Shown in pieces: positions 16,956 to 24,532 of a DNA stretch of 34,076 nucleotides (positions are counted from its first letter, which is position 1; each line of letters opens with the position of its first letter). This DNA is from Kiritimatiellia bacterium. Its GTDB lineage: Bacteria; Verrucomicrobiota; Kiritimatiellia; RFP12; UBA1067. The stretch covers positions 1 to 34,076 of the forward strand of contig JAQUEX010000013.1 in the NCBI GenBank assembly GCA_028684935.1, written 5' to 3'. A program made the translations under genes and the position numbers. Below the pieces are notes generated by a model that worked only from the letters and a program-made list of their open reading frames with translations, did no database searches and was not told the origin of the DNA.

Positions 16956-18359
16956 CTAGCGGCTCTTGCGTTTGGCGTAGCGGCGGATCAGGCCCTTGGA
17001 CGTCAGTTCGGGCGGGGCCGCAGGCGAGTGCGGCCCGAGCTGATGCGCCTTCATGACGAAGTCCTCGAAGTCCTCCCACGAACGGAAGAGGTGGTAGACC
17101 GTCAGGACGTGCAGGTGCAGGAAGAACTCGCGGCGGCTGCCGAGGCGTTCGCGGATCAGGCGGTAGTTTTTCTCGGTGAGATCCAGGACGGTGTGCGTCA
17201 GGAACGCGAGGATGTTAAGCGCGGCCAGCGTGTTGGCCAGGTGTTCCTTGCCGTGCCCGAAGTTGTGCTCAAGATGGCAGCCCTTGGTCTTGAGCATGTT
17301 GTTGTTGCCGTTCTCGATAGTCCAGCGGGAACGTCCGCAGGCGGCCAGCTCCACCGCGTTTTCCGCATCGACGTCCAGGTCGGTCGCCCAGCAGTTGCGG
17401 TAGGTCTGCCGCCCCTTGGCGTCCGTCACGGTCAGTTCGATCCAGTCCGCCCGGAGCGCGCCGTCCTCACCAGACAGGGGGACGCCCTTCGCGAAGCGGA
17501 CGGTCCACGTCCGCCTGTGCCCGTCGTCGTCCCTGCGCGTCTCGCTGACGGTCCGGAGGTCGCCCGGCTCGAGGATGTCCAGCCACTCGTACGCCGCCCT
17601 GTGGGACTCCCGGAGGCAGGTGAAGATGAAGTGCAGTCCGTGGAGCAGGACTTTGCGGCAGAACGGCCCGTGCGCATACAGGTCGTCGCCGAGCAGGACG
17701 GCGCGGGACTCGCGCAGCCAGGGCGCCATGTCGTCCAGCCAGCGCTTGGAGGCGTTGATCTCGCAGTCCTGCTTTTCCGCGCCGTCCTGCGGCGTGACGA
17801 ATTCGGGGCGCAGGGGGACGGCCTGCCGGACGCCGGGCGCCACGATCACGGGCGTGACCGCCTTGTGGCTGAAGACCGTCCGGCCGTCCCTGTGGCGCGT
17901 GACGAGGCAGTCCGGGCAAGAGATCTTCTCCGAGCTGCGGAAGTCCGTCCCGTCGAGGGCGACGAGCGTGCGGCCCCCGAGGACGCGGTAGCGCTCCAGC
18001 GCGCCGCAGCCCTCCAGAAGCCCCAGAAGCCCGCGGAAGGCGCCGTGCAGCAGTTCCGGGGAGGCGGGGTCCAGCAGGCTTCTGACGCGGTTGTCCGTCG
18101 GGACGTTCCCGATGCCGAAAAGCGTCAGCGCGTTGCTCCCGCCCTTTTCGTCCTGCATGGCCCTCTGGCAGGACAGCCACGACGGGGACTGGAGGAAGAA
18201 CACGGCGAAGGCGGACATCACCGCGTCCGGGATGGTGTGGCTGGTGTTGCTTCCCTTCCTGATGTCGGGGAATCCCGCCGCCGCCTCCCTGACGAAACCG
18301 ATGCACCGCGCACAGGAGGGCCCGGCCCCGCCGGCCGGCCCGTCCGGGGCCGGCCTCAC
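16956..18359 (-). CDS. DDE transposase of the complete IS
   Basis: 467 residues if it starts at GTG 18359. This start overlaps the stop of the upstream small gene (GTGA) and has GGGAGG 7 nt before it, so the two are translationally coupled. The open frame extends further upstream but only as a shadow of that gene. RNase-H-fold catalytic residues fit Asp136 (LVALDGTDF), Asp225 or 226 (LLGDDLYAHG) and Glu349 in SRWTIENGNNNMLK. The latter resembles the R-x3-E-x6-7-K signature of IS4-type transposases. The N-terminus has the helical PDIRKGSNTSHTIPDAVMSA segment seen in this type. The enzyme cuts and joins the IS ends. Confidence 0.88.
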   Translation of the reverse strand: MRPAPDGPAGGAGPSCARCIGFVREAAAGFPDIRKGSNTSHTIPDAVMSAFAVFFLQSPSWLSCQRAMQDEKGGSNALTLFGIGNVPTDNRVRSLLDPASPELLHGAFRGLLGLLEGCGALERYRVLGGRTLVALDGTDFRSSEKISCPDCLVTRHRDGRTVFSHKAVTPVIVAPGVRQAVPLRPEFVTPQDGAEKQDCEINASKRWLDDMAPWLRESRAVLLGDDLYAHGPFCRKVLLHGLHFIFTCLRESHRAAYEWLDILEPGDLRTVSETRRDDDGHRRTWTVRFAKGVPLSGEDGALRADWIELTVTDAKGRQTYRNCWATDLDVDAENAVELAACGRSRWTIENGNNNMLKTKGCHLEHNFGHGKEHLANTLAALNILAFLTHTVLDLTEKNYRLIRERLGSRREFFLHLHVLTVYHLFRSWEDFEDFVMKAHQLGPHSPAAPPELTSKGLIRRYAKRKSR

Positions 18360-18679
18360 TCCGGGGCCTCCCGCAAAAGCGACAGGTTCAGGGCCGTGAC
18401 CTCCCGGACGATGGCCCGGAGCCGCCTCCCCTGCGCCACGCCCGCCTCCGCGCGTGCGGCGGACGCCGCCGGGATGTAGGTCTGCCGCTGCCCGCCTTCC
18501 CCTGTGGCGGCGAGATACAGGCGCGGCCCGTGCCGCTTGCCCGTGTGGCAGGCGCAGTTCTTCCGCGAGCAGGTCGAGTACCGCTGGACGAGCGAGCCGT
18601 TCAGCAGGCCGCGCAGCGAGGCCATCTCGGCGAGCAGCGCGTCGCGTTTTTCGGTGGGCGATGCCTTCTTTTTGCTCAT
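18356..18679 (-). CDS. Small Cys-rich IS accessory protein (DUF6788-like)
   Basis: 107 residues. The central segment GSLVQRYSTCSRKNCACHTGKRHGPRLYLA carries a C-x4-C-x-C pattern followed by HGP, typical of the DUF6788-like proteins encoded beside certain DDE transposases. The Cys and His residues may bind metal, and a DNA-binding or regulatory role is only inferred. Start 18679 (MSKKK) was chosen over 18697; neither has a strong ribosome site. It is the first of the two IS genes. Confidence 0.75.
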   Translation of the reverse strand: MSKKKASPTEKRDALLAEMASLRGLLNGSLVQRYSTCSRKNCACHTGKRHGPRLYLAATGEGGQRQTYIPAASAARAEAGVAQGRRLRAIVREVTALNLSLLREAPE

Positions 18680-18730
18680 GCCGGAAGTATAGAGCATAAA
18701 TCATGCGCTATACAACAACAAAATAAAAAA

Positions 18731-18750
18731 AGTCAAATTTAGAATTGCTG
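18731..18750 (-). repeat. IS terminal inverted repeat, right
   Basis: Perfect 20-bp reverse complement of 16722-16741. Confidence 0.93.
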
Positions 18751-18759
18751 GACAAGGAG
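18751..18759. repeat. Target-site duplication, right copy
   Basis: GACAAGGAG directly follows the right inverted repeat and is identical to 16713-16721. Confidence 0.9.
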
Positions 18760-19324
18760 TGTGCCCCCTTGACCCCGCCTGACTGCGCCGCAGTCAGGGG
18801 CTCCGCTCGGGCGGAATACCGCCCTCGCTCCGCCAACGTCACTCCGTCCACTCGCCTACACCAACCTCCCGGGCTGGGGCTCGCCCCCGAGGCAAACGGG
18901 GTATCCGCCGCCTGAACGGCCTGCCCGAAGATCCGACTGTCATACGAAACACCCGGGACGGCGCTGCCACTCCCAGCCGCGCCCGCCAATCCGCAAAGCC
19001 AGCTCAGCCCTCACCACGCCGCGCGCCAAGCGGGCTGAACACGTAGCGTCCTTGCCCGGCCGATCGCGCCGCGCACCGCGAACGGACTGACCGCGAAAAA
19101 GGACGGGGACAGGCAACCACCCGCCGGGGCCGCTGGTGGAGGGGCTAGCGTCCAACGGCCGTGCGGGAATCACGGCACCCCCTTTGCCGGTCCGGCGACC
19201 GTGCCGGAATTACGCGTACACCTTCCACCTACCCGCCCCCATGCTACGCGAAGGGCGGGCAGGCGGCGCGGTTGCCGCAAGAAACCCTTCAGCCAAGCGC
19301 CGGCCAGGCGCAAAGGAGAACGCC
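18760..19324. other. GC-rich intergenic field with hairpins, right of the IS
   Basis: No gene is visible in about 565 bp. Structures: a palindrome with 10-bp arms, CCTGACTGCG and CGCAGTCAGG (18778-18798), and the stem GGGCGG-AATA-CCGCCC (18809-18824). Strong C bias continues from the other side of the IS, so this was one continuous repeat field before the insertion. Confidence 0.55.
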
Positions 19325-19648
19325 ATGAAAAAGCCCCGCAACAGCACCAAGAACGCCATCGCCACCTCCACCTACGCGGCCATCGGCTGCGTGGTCTACC
19401 TGTTCACCCCGCCCCAGAGCGCGGACAAGCCGTTCTTCGGCGTGCGCGTCGCGGCCGAGCAGGACGGTCGGTTCGTGAAGTACAGCCCGCTCTACCACTG
19501 CAAGACCGAGGCCGAGGGCAAGGCGCTGGCCACGCAGATCGCGAAAGACCGCGGCATCCAGGTCGTGGTCCGCGCCGCCCCCGAGCGCCCCGTCATCCGC
19601 CCGCCGGAGCCGGTCCAGGCCGACAGCGGCGAGCCGACGCCCTTCTGA
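19325..19648 (+). CDS. Small hypothetical protein of the mobile-element region
   Basis: 107 residues. ATG at 19325 has AAAGGAG 7 nt upstream; the longer in-frame frame from 19136 lacks one and is compositionally unlike coding sequence. The N-terminus is basic (KKPRNSTKNA), then comes a short hydrophobic stretch (AAIGCVVYLF), then a soluble part (FFGVRVAAEQDGRFVKYSPL, then KTEAEGKALATQIAKDRGIQ) that looks like a small alpha/beta fold, ending in a Pro-rich tail. I do not recognise a family. The good ribosome site and a strong terminator 20 bp downstream support a real single-gene transcript. It faces opposite to the primase module. Confidence 0.7.
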   Translation: MKKPRNSTKNAIATSTYAAIGCVVYLFTPPQSADKPFFGVRVAAEQDGRFVKYSPLYHCKTEAEGKALATQIAKDRGIQVVVRAAPERPVIRPPEPVQADSGEPTPF

Positions 19649-19668
19649 TCCCCGGAAGGAGCGAGACA

Positions 19669-19693
19669 CCCCCGCCACGGCGGGGGTTTTTTT
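19669..19693 (+). terminator. Strong intrinsic terminator
   Basis: CCCCCGC and GCGGGGG-type arms (19669-19675 with 19680-19686) form a 7-bp GC stem with a 4-nt loop, followed by seven T. It sits 20 bp past the stop of the small gene at 19648. Confidence 0.9.
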
Positions 19694-20041
19694 ATGCTCG
19701 CTCCCTACGCTCCTCAAGGCGGGCGGAAGAACCTCCGCCGTGGCCGTCTCCGGTTCCGCCACCCGCCGCAAAACCCCACGCCGCGCGTCCCGCTCACCCA
19801 AGGCCGCGTGACCACGGCCTTGACCTCGCTTCCGCCCCGCGTAAACCCAGACACCCTCAAAGCCGCATGAGAAGGCATCAAAACAGGGTGCCCACGCCAA
19901 ACCACTACACACCACACCCAAAGCACGAAAACGCGCCAAATCGGCGCCACGCCTCAATTCCGCACGATCTACCCCAAACCGGCGGCCGGGGTACGCGGCG
20001 GGGGAGGGCGCCCATGACGGGCCTTCACCGGGACGCGCATC

Positions 20042-20061
20042 GCATAATGGCGCCATTATGC
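20042..20061. repeat. Perfect 20-bp palindrome
   Basis: GCATAATGGCGCCATTATGC is its own reverse complement over all 20 bases. With no T-run, it looks like a protein-binding site rather than a terminator. Confidence 0.85.
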
Positions 20062-20088
20062 AACGCGGTCCGCCCTTTCCCCCGCCGC

Positions 20089-20111
20089 TTGACATAACCG
20101 GGTTATGTCAA
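20089..20111. repeat. Second perfect palindrome, 11-bp arms
   Basis: TTGACATAACC and GGTTATGTCAA are separated by a single G. It shares the CATAA/TTATG half-sites with the palindrome 28 bp to its left and contains a TTGACA hexamer at each end on opposite strands. Confidence 0.85.
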
Positions 20112-20154
20112 CCCCGCCGCCGCACGCACCGGCAACACCGATCCGCCTCCTGTC

Positions 20155-20187
20155 AGGCCGCGCCGCGCTTCGCGCTCCCTCCCGGCC
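20155..20187 (+). repeat. 33-bp direct repeat, copy 1
   Basis: Starts AGGCCGCGCCGCGCTTCGCG and differs from 20259-20291 at one position (T versus C). It includes an internal GCGCG...CGCGC stem. Confidence 0.85.
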
Positions 20188-20258
20188 CTCCCCGTCGGCA
20201 GACACCTTGGCCCGAACCACGGACACGACAGCGGGGCGCACGATCCGGCGGGCGGGTT

Positions 20259-20291
20259 AGGCCGCGCCGCGCTTCGCGCTCCCCCCCGGCC
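20259..20291 (+). repeat. 33-bp direct repeat, copy 2
   Basis: Matches copy 1 at 32 of 33 positions, start to start 104 bp apart. Confidence 0.85.
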
Positions 20292-20292
20292 G

Positions 20293-20544
20293 TCACCCGC
20301 CCCGACGTTCGCGCCGCTCCATCTTGCTCTTCAAAGCCGGCACCAGCTCCGCCAGCAGAAGGTTCACGACAATAACAGCACGGGAAACCGATTTCGCACG
20401 CTGACAATGACGGCAAAACACATCTGTTATTTCACACGAAAGCAAGGCCAGGCCCTTGAAAAACGCACGTCCGCTGAACGGACGCGCGTCCCGGGCCGCT
20501 ATTATTCGCTGTGTGTGCAGCGTAAAGCGCCTCTCCTTTAACAC
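20293..20544 (-). CDS. Possible small downstream protein of the primase operon (uncertain)
   Basis: An 83-residue open frame starting at GTG 20544, overlapping the end of the preceding Cys-rich gene by a few bases. The middle has C-x7-C-x2-C (CEITDVFCRHC) followed by a helical, basic end. Composition here is less GC-extreme than in the repeat field to its left. There is no homology I recognise and the start lacks a clear ribosome site, so it may be spurious. Confidence 0.3.
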   Translation of the reverse strand: MLKERRFTLHTQRIIAARDARPFSGRAFFKGLALLSCEITDVFCRHCQRAKSVSRAVIVVNLLLAELVPALKSKMERRERRGG

Positions 20545-20876
20545 AGGCTATCAAGCATCGCCGCCGTGCCCGCCGCTTGTTTGAGCCTCCCGCTGTTCGG
20601 CGCGAGGCGCAGGTTGGCCAGCAGGTAGACCATCGCCGTCTCGAGGTCCATCGTGCTGATCCTGTTCCCGCCGCCCGCCTCGGCCTTCATCTCGCACCTT
20701 TCGTTTTCGCAGACCAGCAGCGCGTCGTACAGGTGCCCCGGCTTCTCGCCGAAGCCCGGCTCGCGAAGCCAGAACACCGTCGCGCCCGCCGCATCCCGGA
20801 TCGGCTTGCCGCACATGTCGCACACCGCCACCGGCCCGGTGTTCCCGTTTTTGAACAGCATCATCTTGACCGCCAT
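20538..20876 (-). CDS. Small four-Cys (zinc-ribbon-like) protein
   Basis: 112 residues. ATG at 20876 has AGAGG about 6 nt upstream. Two Cys pairs, VCDMCGKPI (about 18-26) and VCENERC (about 55-61), fit a zinc-ribbon or treble-clef-like fold; the C-terminal half is helical (MDLETAMVYLLANLRLAP). It lies about 230 bp downstream of the primase-helicase gene on the same strand, with no other complete gene between, so it probably belongs to the same mobile module. Function is unknown; DNA binding or regulation would be an inference from the Cys pattern alone. Confidence 0.65.
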   Translation of the reverse strand: MAVKMMLFKNGNTGPVAVCDMCGKPIRDAAGATVFWLREPGFGEKPGHLYDALLVCENERCEMKAEAGGGNRISTMDLETAMVYLLANLRLAPNSGRLKQAAGTAAMLDSLC

Positions 20877-21106
20877 CTCACACCTCTTTCTCCGCGTCCC
20901 GTCAAAGGCCGGACGCATACGCCTTGTTTCTCACACCACCCCAAGCCCGTTTCTCCCTGCTGTCTACAGACGGACTGCCTCTGCCAGGATGAGCGCTTCC
21001 CCCGCCGTATGTGCGTGCCTCAGGCGGCTCTCGGCCGGAACCGGCGGCGTGATCGGCATCCTGTGCCAGGCCACACAGTCAAGGCGCCTGCAGTCCCGTC
21101 CACACC

Positions 21107-23695
21107 TCAAAACGGCACCTCCTCCGGCGCGGACGCTTCGGACGGTTGTCCGGAAGTTATTACATCTGATTTTTCGTTCTCATATGCATTAACCTTGGAA
21201 AGACCGTCCGAACCGTCCGAGAATCCGCCTTCGATGGGTGACACCCCGTCAAAAAGGTCGTTTTCGCCTGCGTCAACTTCCCGCAGACCGTCCGAAGCGT
21301 CCGGACCCGCGCCGACCGCACCCCCGCCGTACGGCCGGAGCCGGACTCCCTTGAATCCCCGTGCGGCCTTGCCGCCCGCGCGGATATCGTTGCGCCGCCC
21401 CGCGCGATGGAAATCGAGCATGGCGTCCGGCAGCTCTGCCTGGAACTGGCGCTCGCGCAGGGGCTCCCAGTCGCGGGCCTCGCAGTAATCCCGATAGGCG
21501 GCAGCCAGGTCTTGGATCGTGACCTCACCGCCGTGGCAGGCCACGACGCACTCGCGGACGAATGAGCGCACGGAATCAGATTCGCTGAGCAAGTCGTCCA
21601 CTCGGCGGCTCTGCGCCTCGGTCAACCGGATCACGCCGAAGGCCCTCAGCTCCTGCATAAGCCTGACCGCCCCCTCGACTGCCCACCGCAAGATGCCCTC
21701 GCCCTCCTCGCGCAGAAGCAGCGCATCGAACCCGGGCACCGGCCGGGCGACCTTGGGCCGCGCGTAATCCACAATCAGCATGCGACGCCGCCAGGCACCC
21801 GCATCGGAATCCAGCTTCACGCGCAACCGCGTGTTGGTCGAGATCATCACGTTGAAGATCCCGGGCACGGCAAAAGACTCATTCCCGTGCTTGGCCTCGC
21901 CCTCCAGCGTGTCGCCGCCCACAAGCGCCTTGATCACGTGGGCGGGCTTGGAGTTGAGGAAGTCTCCCGGCACGTCCTTGCCGCTGAGCAGCGTCCGCCC
22001 GACGAAGCGCACCAGCTCGAAGCGCTCGTTCAACTGCATCACGCGCAGTTCCGAGACGTTGTGCCGCCCGATCACGCCTTCAATCACGTTGGCCAGCGTG
22101 CTCTTGCCGCCGCCGGCCGTGCCGCGCAGAACCAAAAAGGTCTGCGAGCGGTTGAAGCCCAGCAGGCACTGCCCCGCGTAACGCTGGATCAGGGCGGCGT
22201 CATCCCCGTCCATCGCGGAAAGCAGCAGTTCACGCTTGAAGCGGGGGCAGTCGGCATCGGGGTTCCAGCGGATCTCGCTCCGGTTCCGCGAGTACCACTG
22301 GGGTCCGAACGGTTCAAGTGTCACGGCCCCTTCATCCCCGATCACCAGCATCCCGTTCGCGACATGGATCGCGGCGGGCCTTTTCGCGAACACGTCGCGG
22401 GCCTCCGCGATCCCCCTTGCCAGTTCCCGCAACCCCTTCAGCATGCTTGCGGAGCGGCTGCGAAGGAGCTCCTCCGCGCCTTCCTCGTTCAACAGTTTGG
22501 CGAACGTTTCGCTCAGCCTTTCCAGCGTAGCGTCGTCGGACTGGTGTCTCCACAGTCCGGTGTCCTCCTCGTAGACGTAAAACCGCTTGAGCGTCGGGTC
22601 ATGCACGACCCCCGAACTTCTCACATACTGGGCGGCGAAGCGCATCTGGTTGATCACCAGTTTCTCGCCGTCACCCACCAGAGGGAGGCCGTAAGCCGCC
22701 GTGAGCCCATCAGACGGCGGTGCCGGGCTTCCGGCCCCCTTCATCATACCGGCCCATCCCGCGTTGTACGCCAGCTTGAAGAGTGTGCCGATACCGATGC
22801 CTGAACGCTGTCCGAACGACAGCCAGACGCGCTCGAGATCGGACTCGTTGAATTTGGCCGCCGTATCGTTGAACTCGGACCACACCCGCCAGAGGTTATA
22901 ACCCTCAAGGCCCGGGGCCTCGCTATGAATGGCCATGCCCACTTCGAGCCACACCTGCCTCTCGTCAGGCGAGACCCGCTCCAGGGCCGACAGGATTTCC
23001 TCGCGCCGCTCTTTCGGCAATGCCGGTGCGGCTGCGCAGAGCAGGCCCGGCCGCCGTTCGCGCTCCGGCTGCGGCGGCTGCACCGCCAGCTTGTAGTTCC
23101 GGAAGACGCGGGGCGAGGGATTCTCCGCCACGCATGGGTCATGCGACAGAAACCGCAGCCGCGATACGTCGCTGCACGACCGGTCGGCAGCCAGCCCGTA
23201 ACAGATGTGGAAATGCTCGCACAGCGCGTTGAACGCCTCCGCGTGGCGTTCTGGCTCGATCCGGCAGAAGGCCGCCACGCCGTTCCCGGAGGCGCTCACG
23301 AAGGCCAGCATCACCGCATCGTCCTTAACCAGCCGGTCGCGCCACTCCCCGGCGTGTCCGACCATGCCCGGGTTGTCGTCCGCGTCGAAATCGACGCAAA
23401 TCAGTCCCGAATGCCGCACCAGGTGCTCGGCCTTGCGGCCGCCGGAAAACTCGCCCGAAACCGTCACGCACGGCAGCCCGCGCTTGAGCTTCGACCGCTG
23501 TGTTTTGTCCGGCTCGGCCCTGATCCGGTCGACCAGCTCCGCGCACAGGCCCTCGCTCACGAACATGCGCAGGTCCGCCAGCGTCACGGTCCGCGGCTCC
23601 GTGTCGGCGATCGAGCCGAACATCGAGAACCGCACGTCACCGCCAGGATAGGCGTCGCTCAATCCGGACGTCATTTTTCCCGCTGCTCTTTCCAT
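21107..23695 (-). CDS. Mobile-element primase-helicase (BT4734-like / PriCT / D5-type SF3 helicase)
   Basis: 862 residues. An N-terminal BT4734-like primase-polymerase domain (about 25-190: SGLICVDFDADDNPG, then LAFVSASGNGVAAFCRI) is followed by a PriCT-2-like segment (about 230-320: WLEVGMAIHSEAPG, then IGIGTLFKLAYNAGW). Then comes the D5/P4-type superfamily 3 helicase with Walker A GTAGGGKST (525-533). Such proteins prime and unwind DNA at the replication origin of phages, satellites and integrative plasmids. ATG at 23695 is preceded by a GGGGGTGG site; the extra N-terminal frame to 23881 overlaps the HTH gene. The acidic tail holds two imperfect repeats of the form SDGL-x2-V-x-A-x-EN, beginning near 790 and 825. 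It sits 38 bp after the HTH gene in one operon. Confidence 0.88.
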   Translation of the reverse strand: MERAAGKMTSGLSDAYPGGDVRFSMFGSIADTEPRTVTLADLRMFVSEGLCAELVDRIRAEPDKTQRSKLKRGLPCVTVSGEFSGGRKAEHLVRHSGLICVDFDADDNPGMVGHAGEWRDRLVKDDAVMLAFVSASGNGVAAFCRIEPERHAEAFNALCEHFHICYGLAADRSCSDVSRLRFLSHDPCVAENPSPRVFRNYKLAVQPPQPERERRPGLLCAAAPALPKERREEILSALERVSPDERQVWLEVGMAIHSEAPGLEGYNLWRVWSEFNDTAAKFNESDLERVWLSFGQRSGIGIGTLFKLAYNAGWAGMMKGAGSPAPPSDGLTAAYGLPLVGDGEKLVINQMRFAAQYVRSSGVVHDPTLKRFYVYEEDTGLWRHQSDDATLERLSETFAKLLNEEGAEELLRSRSASMLKGLRELARGIAEARDVFAKRPAAIHVANGMLVIGDEGAVTLEPFGPQWYSRNRSEIRWNPDADCPRFKRELLLSAMDGDDAALIQRYAGQCLLGFNRSQTFLVLRGTAGGGKSTLANVIEGVIGRHNVSELRVMQLNERFELVRFVGRTLLSGKDVPGDFLNSKPAHVIKALVGGDTLEGEAKHGNESFAVPGIFNVMISTNTRLRVKLDSDAGAWRRRMLIVDYARPKVARPVPGFDALLLREEGEGILRWAVEGAVRLMQELRAFGVIRLTEAQSRRVDDLLSESDSVRSFVRECVVACHGGEVTIQDLAAAYRDYCEARDWEPLRERQFQAELPDAMLDFHRAGRRNDIRAGGKAARGFKGVRLRPYGGGAVGAGPDASDGLREVDAGENDLFDGVSPIEGGFSDGSDGLSKVNAYENEKSDVITSGQPSEASAPEEVPF

Positions 23696-23733
23696 ACCAC
23701 CCCCAGAAGGAAAGGTCACAACCCCAACTCCGA

Positions 23734-24066
23734 CTATTTCGTCTTCCTCGCCGCCCGGCGCTCGGCCTTCAGCTCCTCCGCAATGACTTTGAACTCCGGG
23801 CTCTCCAGATACGCCAGCACCTCGCTCACGCGGAACCGCGGCCGCCCGCCAAGCCCGTGCTTGGGCACCCGGTAGCGCCACAAGGTCGGCACGCTGAGCC
23901 CTAAGTGGCGCGACAGCTCGCGCTGCGTCACGAACGGCTCGGGCAGAACCCGCTTCGCCGGCCCGCCGTCATCCACCTCGCCGCGCAGCGCCCGGAGCGC
24001 CGCCGACTTCCTGTCCGGCGTCGCCGCCAGCACCGCCGCCAACAGATCATTCGTCAATTCAGCCAT
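23734..24066 (-). CDS. Excisionase/AlpA-like helix-turn-helix protein
   Basis: 110 residues. ATG at 24066 is used because AAAGG stands 10 nt upstream; the earlier ATG at 24084 abuts that site. Residues about 46-90 form a MerR/AlpA-type (HTH_17-like) domain: FVTQRELSRHLGLSVPTLWRYR, then a wing with GRPRFRVSEVLAYL. Such proteins act as recombination directionality factors or transcription activators in phage and satellite elements. The C-terminus is basic and helical. It is the first gene of the operon, 38 bp before the primase-helicase. Tandem TTCAC pentamers in its leader may be its own binding sites. Confidence 0.8.
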   Translation of the reverse strand: MAELTNDLLAAVLAATPDRKSAALRALRGEVDDGGPAKRVLPEPFVTQRELSRHLGLSVPTLWRYRVPKHGLGGRPRFRVSEVLAYLESPEFKVIAEELKAERRAARKTK

Positions 24067-24079
24067 ACCCCACCATCCT

Positions 24080-24228
24080 TTCACTTCACTTCACCGCTTT
24101 TCGCCATGTGAAACAGCCCCGAGCACACGAGTTCCATTCACTTAACGCGAATAAACCAACACTATCCGCCTTCACCCGACTGTCCGATCTCGCCGGATCG
24201 GCAACGCACGTCTGTCCACATAAGTGAA
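24080..24228. promoter_or_regulatory. TTCAC/GTGAA repeat cluster upstream of the HTH gene
   Basis: Three head-to-tail TTCAC pentamers (24080, 24085, 24090), an inverted GTGAA (24108), and the longer inverted pair TTCACTTA (24137-24144) and TAAGTGAA (24221-24228). Their placement in the leader and promoter region of an excisionase-like gene suggests an autoregulatory or recombination-control site. Confidence 0.4.
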
Positions 24229-24532
24229 AACGTCAACATTTGTTGCCATCGAATCAGACCCCGTCAATCGTCGGCACACATGGCCCTCTGTTATACGCAC
24301 AAAAACCAACATCTACTGAATGACGAGGGTTTCGCGGACTGAATCCAACCCGATTGTTTGCCAACTGATTCCCGACGTTCACGACCGATTCCCGACGCCC
24401 TTCACCCTCCCCATTTTCCCCTCGCCCCGCCCGCGTTCGAAGTGCTAAACTCCGGCAATACCAAACTGAACATGCGGCGGGCTTGGGGGTTTGCCTTTTT
24501 CCGGTCACGCCGCGATTTGGATTTTTGACACT
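24229..24532. other. Intergenic stretch before the methyltransferase gene
   Basis: No gene is visible. The only structure noticed is GATTCCCGACG repeated directly at 24367-24377 and 24387-24397. No convincing promoter was found by eye, although the restriction-modification operon must start here. Confidence 0.4.

Larger units (their letters stand above)
16722..18750. mobile_element. Complete insertion sequence, 2029 bp, IS4-superfamily/ISNCY-like, two genes
   Basis: The boundaries are exact: perfect 20-bp terminal inverted repeats (CAGCAATTCTAAATTTGACT at 16722-16741 and its reverse complement at 18731-18750) flanked by the 9-bp direct repeat GACAAGGAG. Inside are two overlapping minus-strand genes, a small Cys-rich DUF6788-like protein and a DDE transposase, plus about 210 bp without a gene at the left end. 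Intact frames and perfect repeats point to a recent and possibly active insertion. The IS interrupts a GC-rich intergenic repeat, not a gene. Family naming is tentative. Confidence 0.93.
19694..20292. other. GC-rich non-coding stretch with palindromes and direct repeats
   Basis: No convincing gene is visible. The stretch carries two perfect palindromes and a 33-bp direct repeat, listed separately. It lies between the small plus-strand gene and the end of the minus-strand primase operon, where an origin or control region of a mobile element would be expected. Confidence 0.5.

Noticed and set aside
16741-17079. A minus-strand open frame of 112 codons at the left end of the IS, possible passenger gene
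   Set aside because: Most of it overlaps the 3' end of the transposase in another frame, and there is no ribosome site or recognisable motif.
16932-18479. A 515-codon plus-strand open frame across the complete IS
   Set aside because: Antisense to the transposase with its DDE residues.
19201-20097. Long plus- and minus-strand frames (298 and 268 codons) around the small gene at 19325
   Set aside because: Arg/Pro/Ala-rich shadow frames; they read through a strong terminator and the palindrome field.
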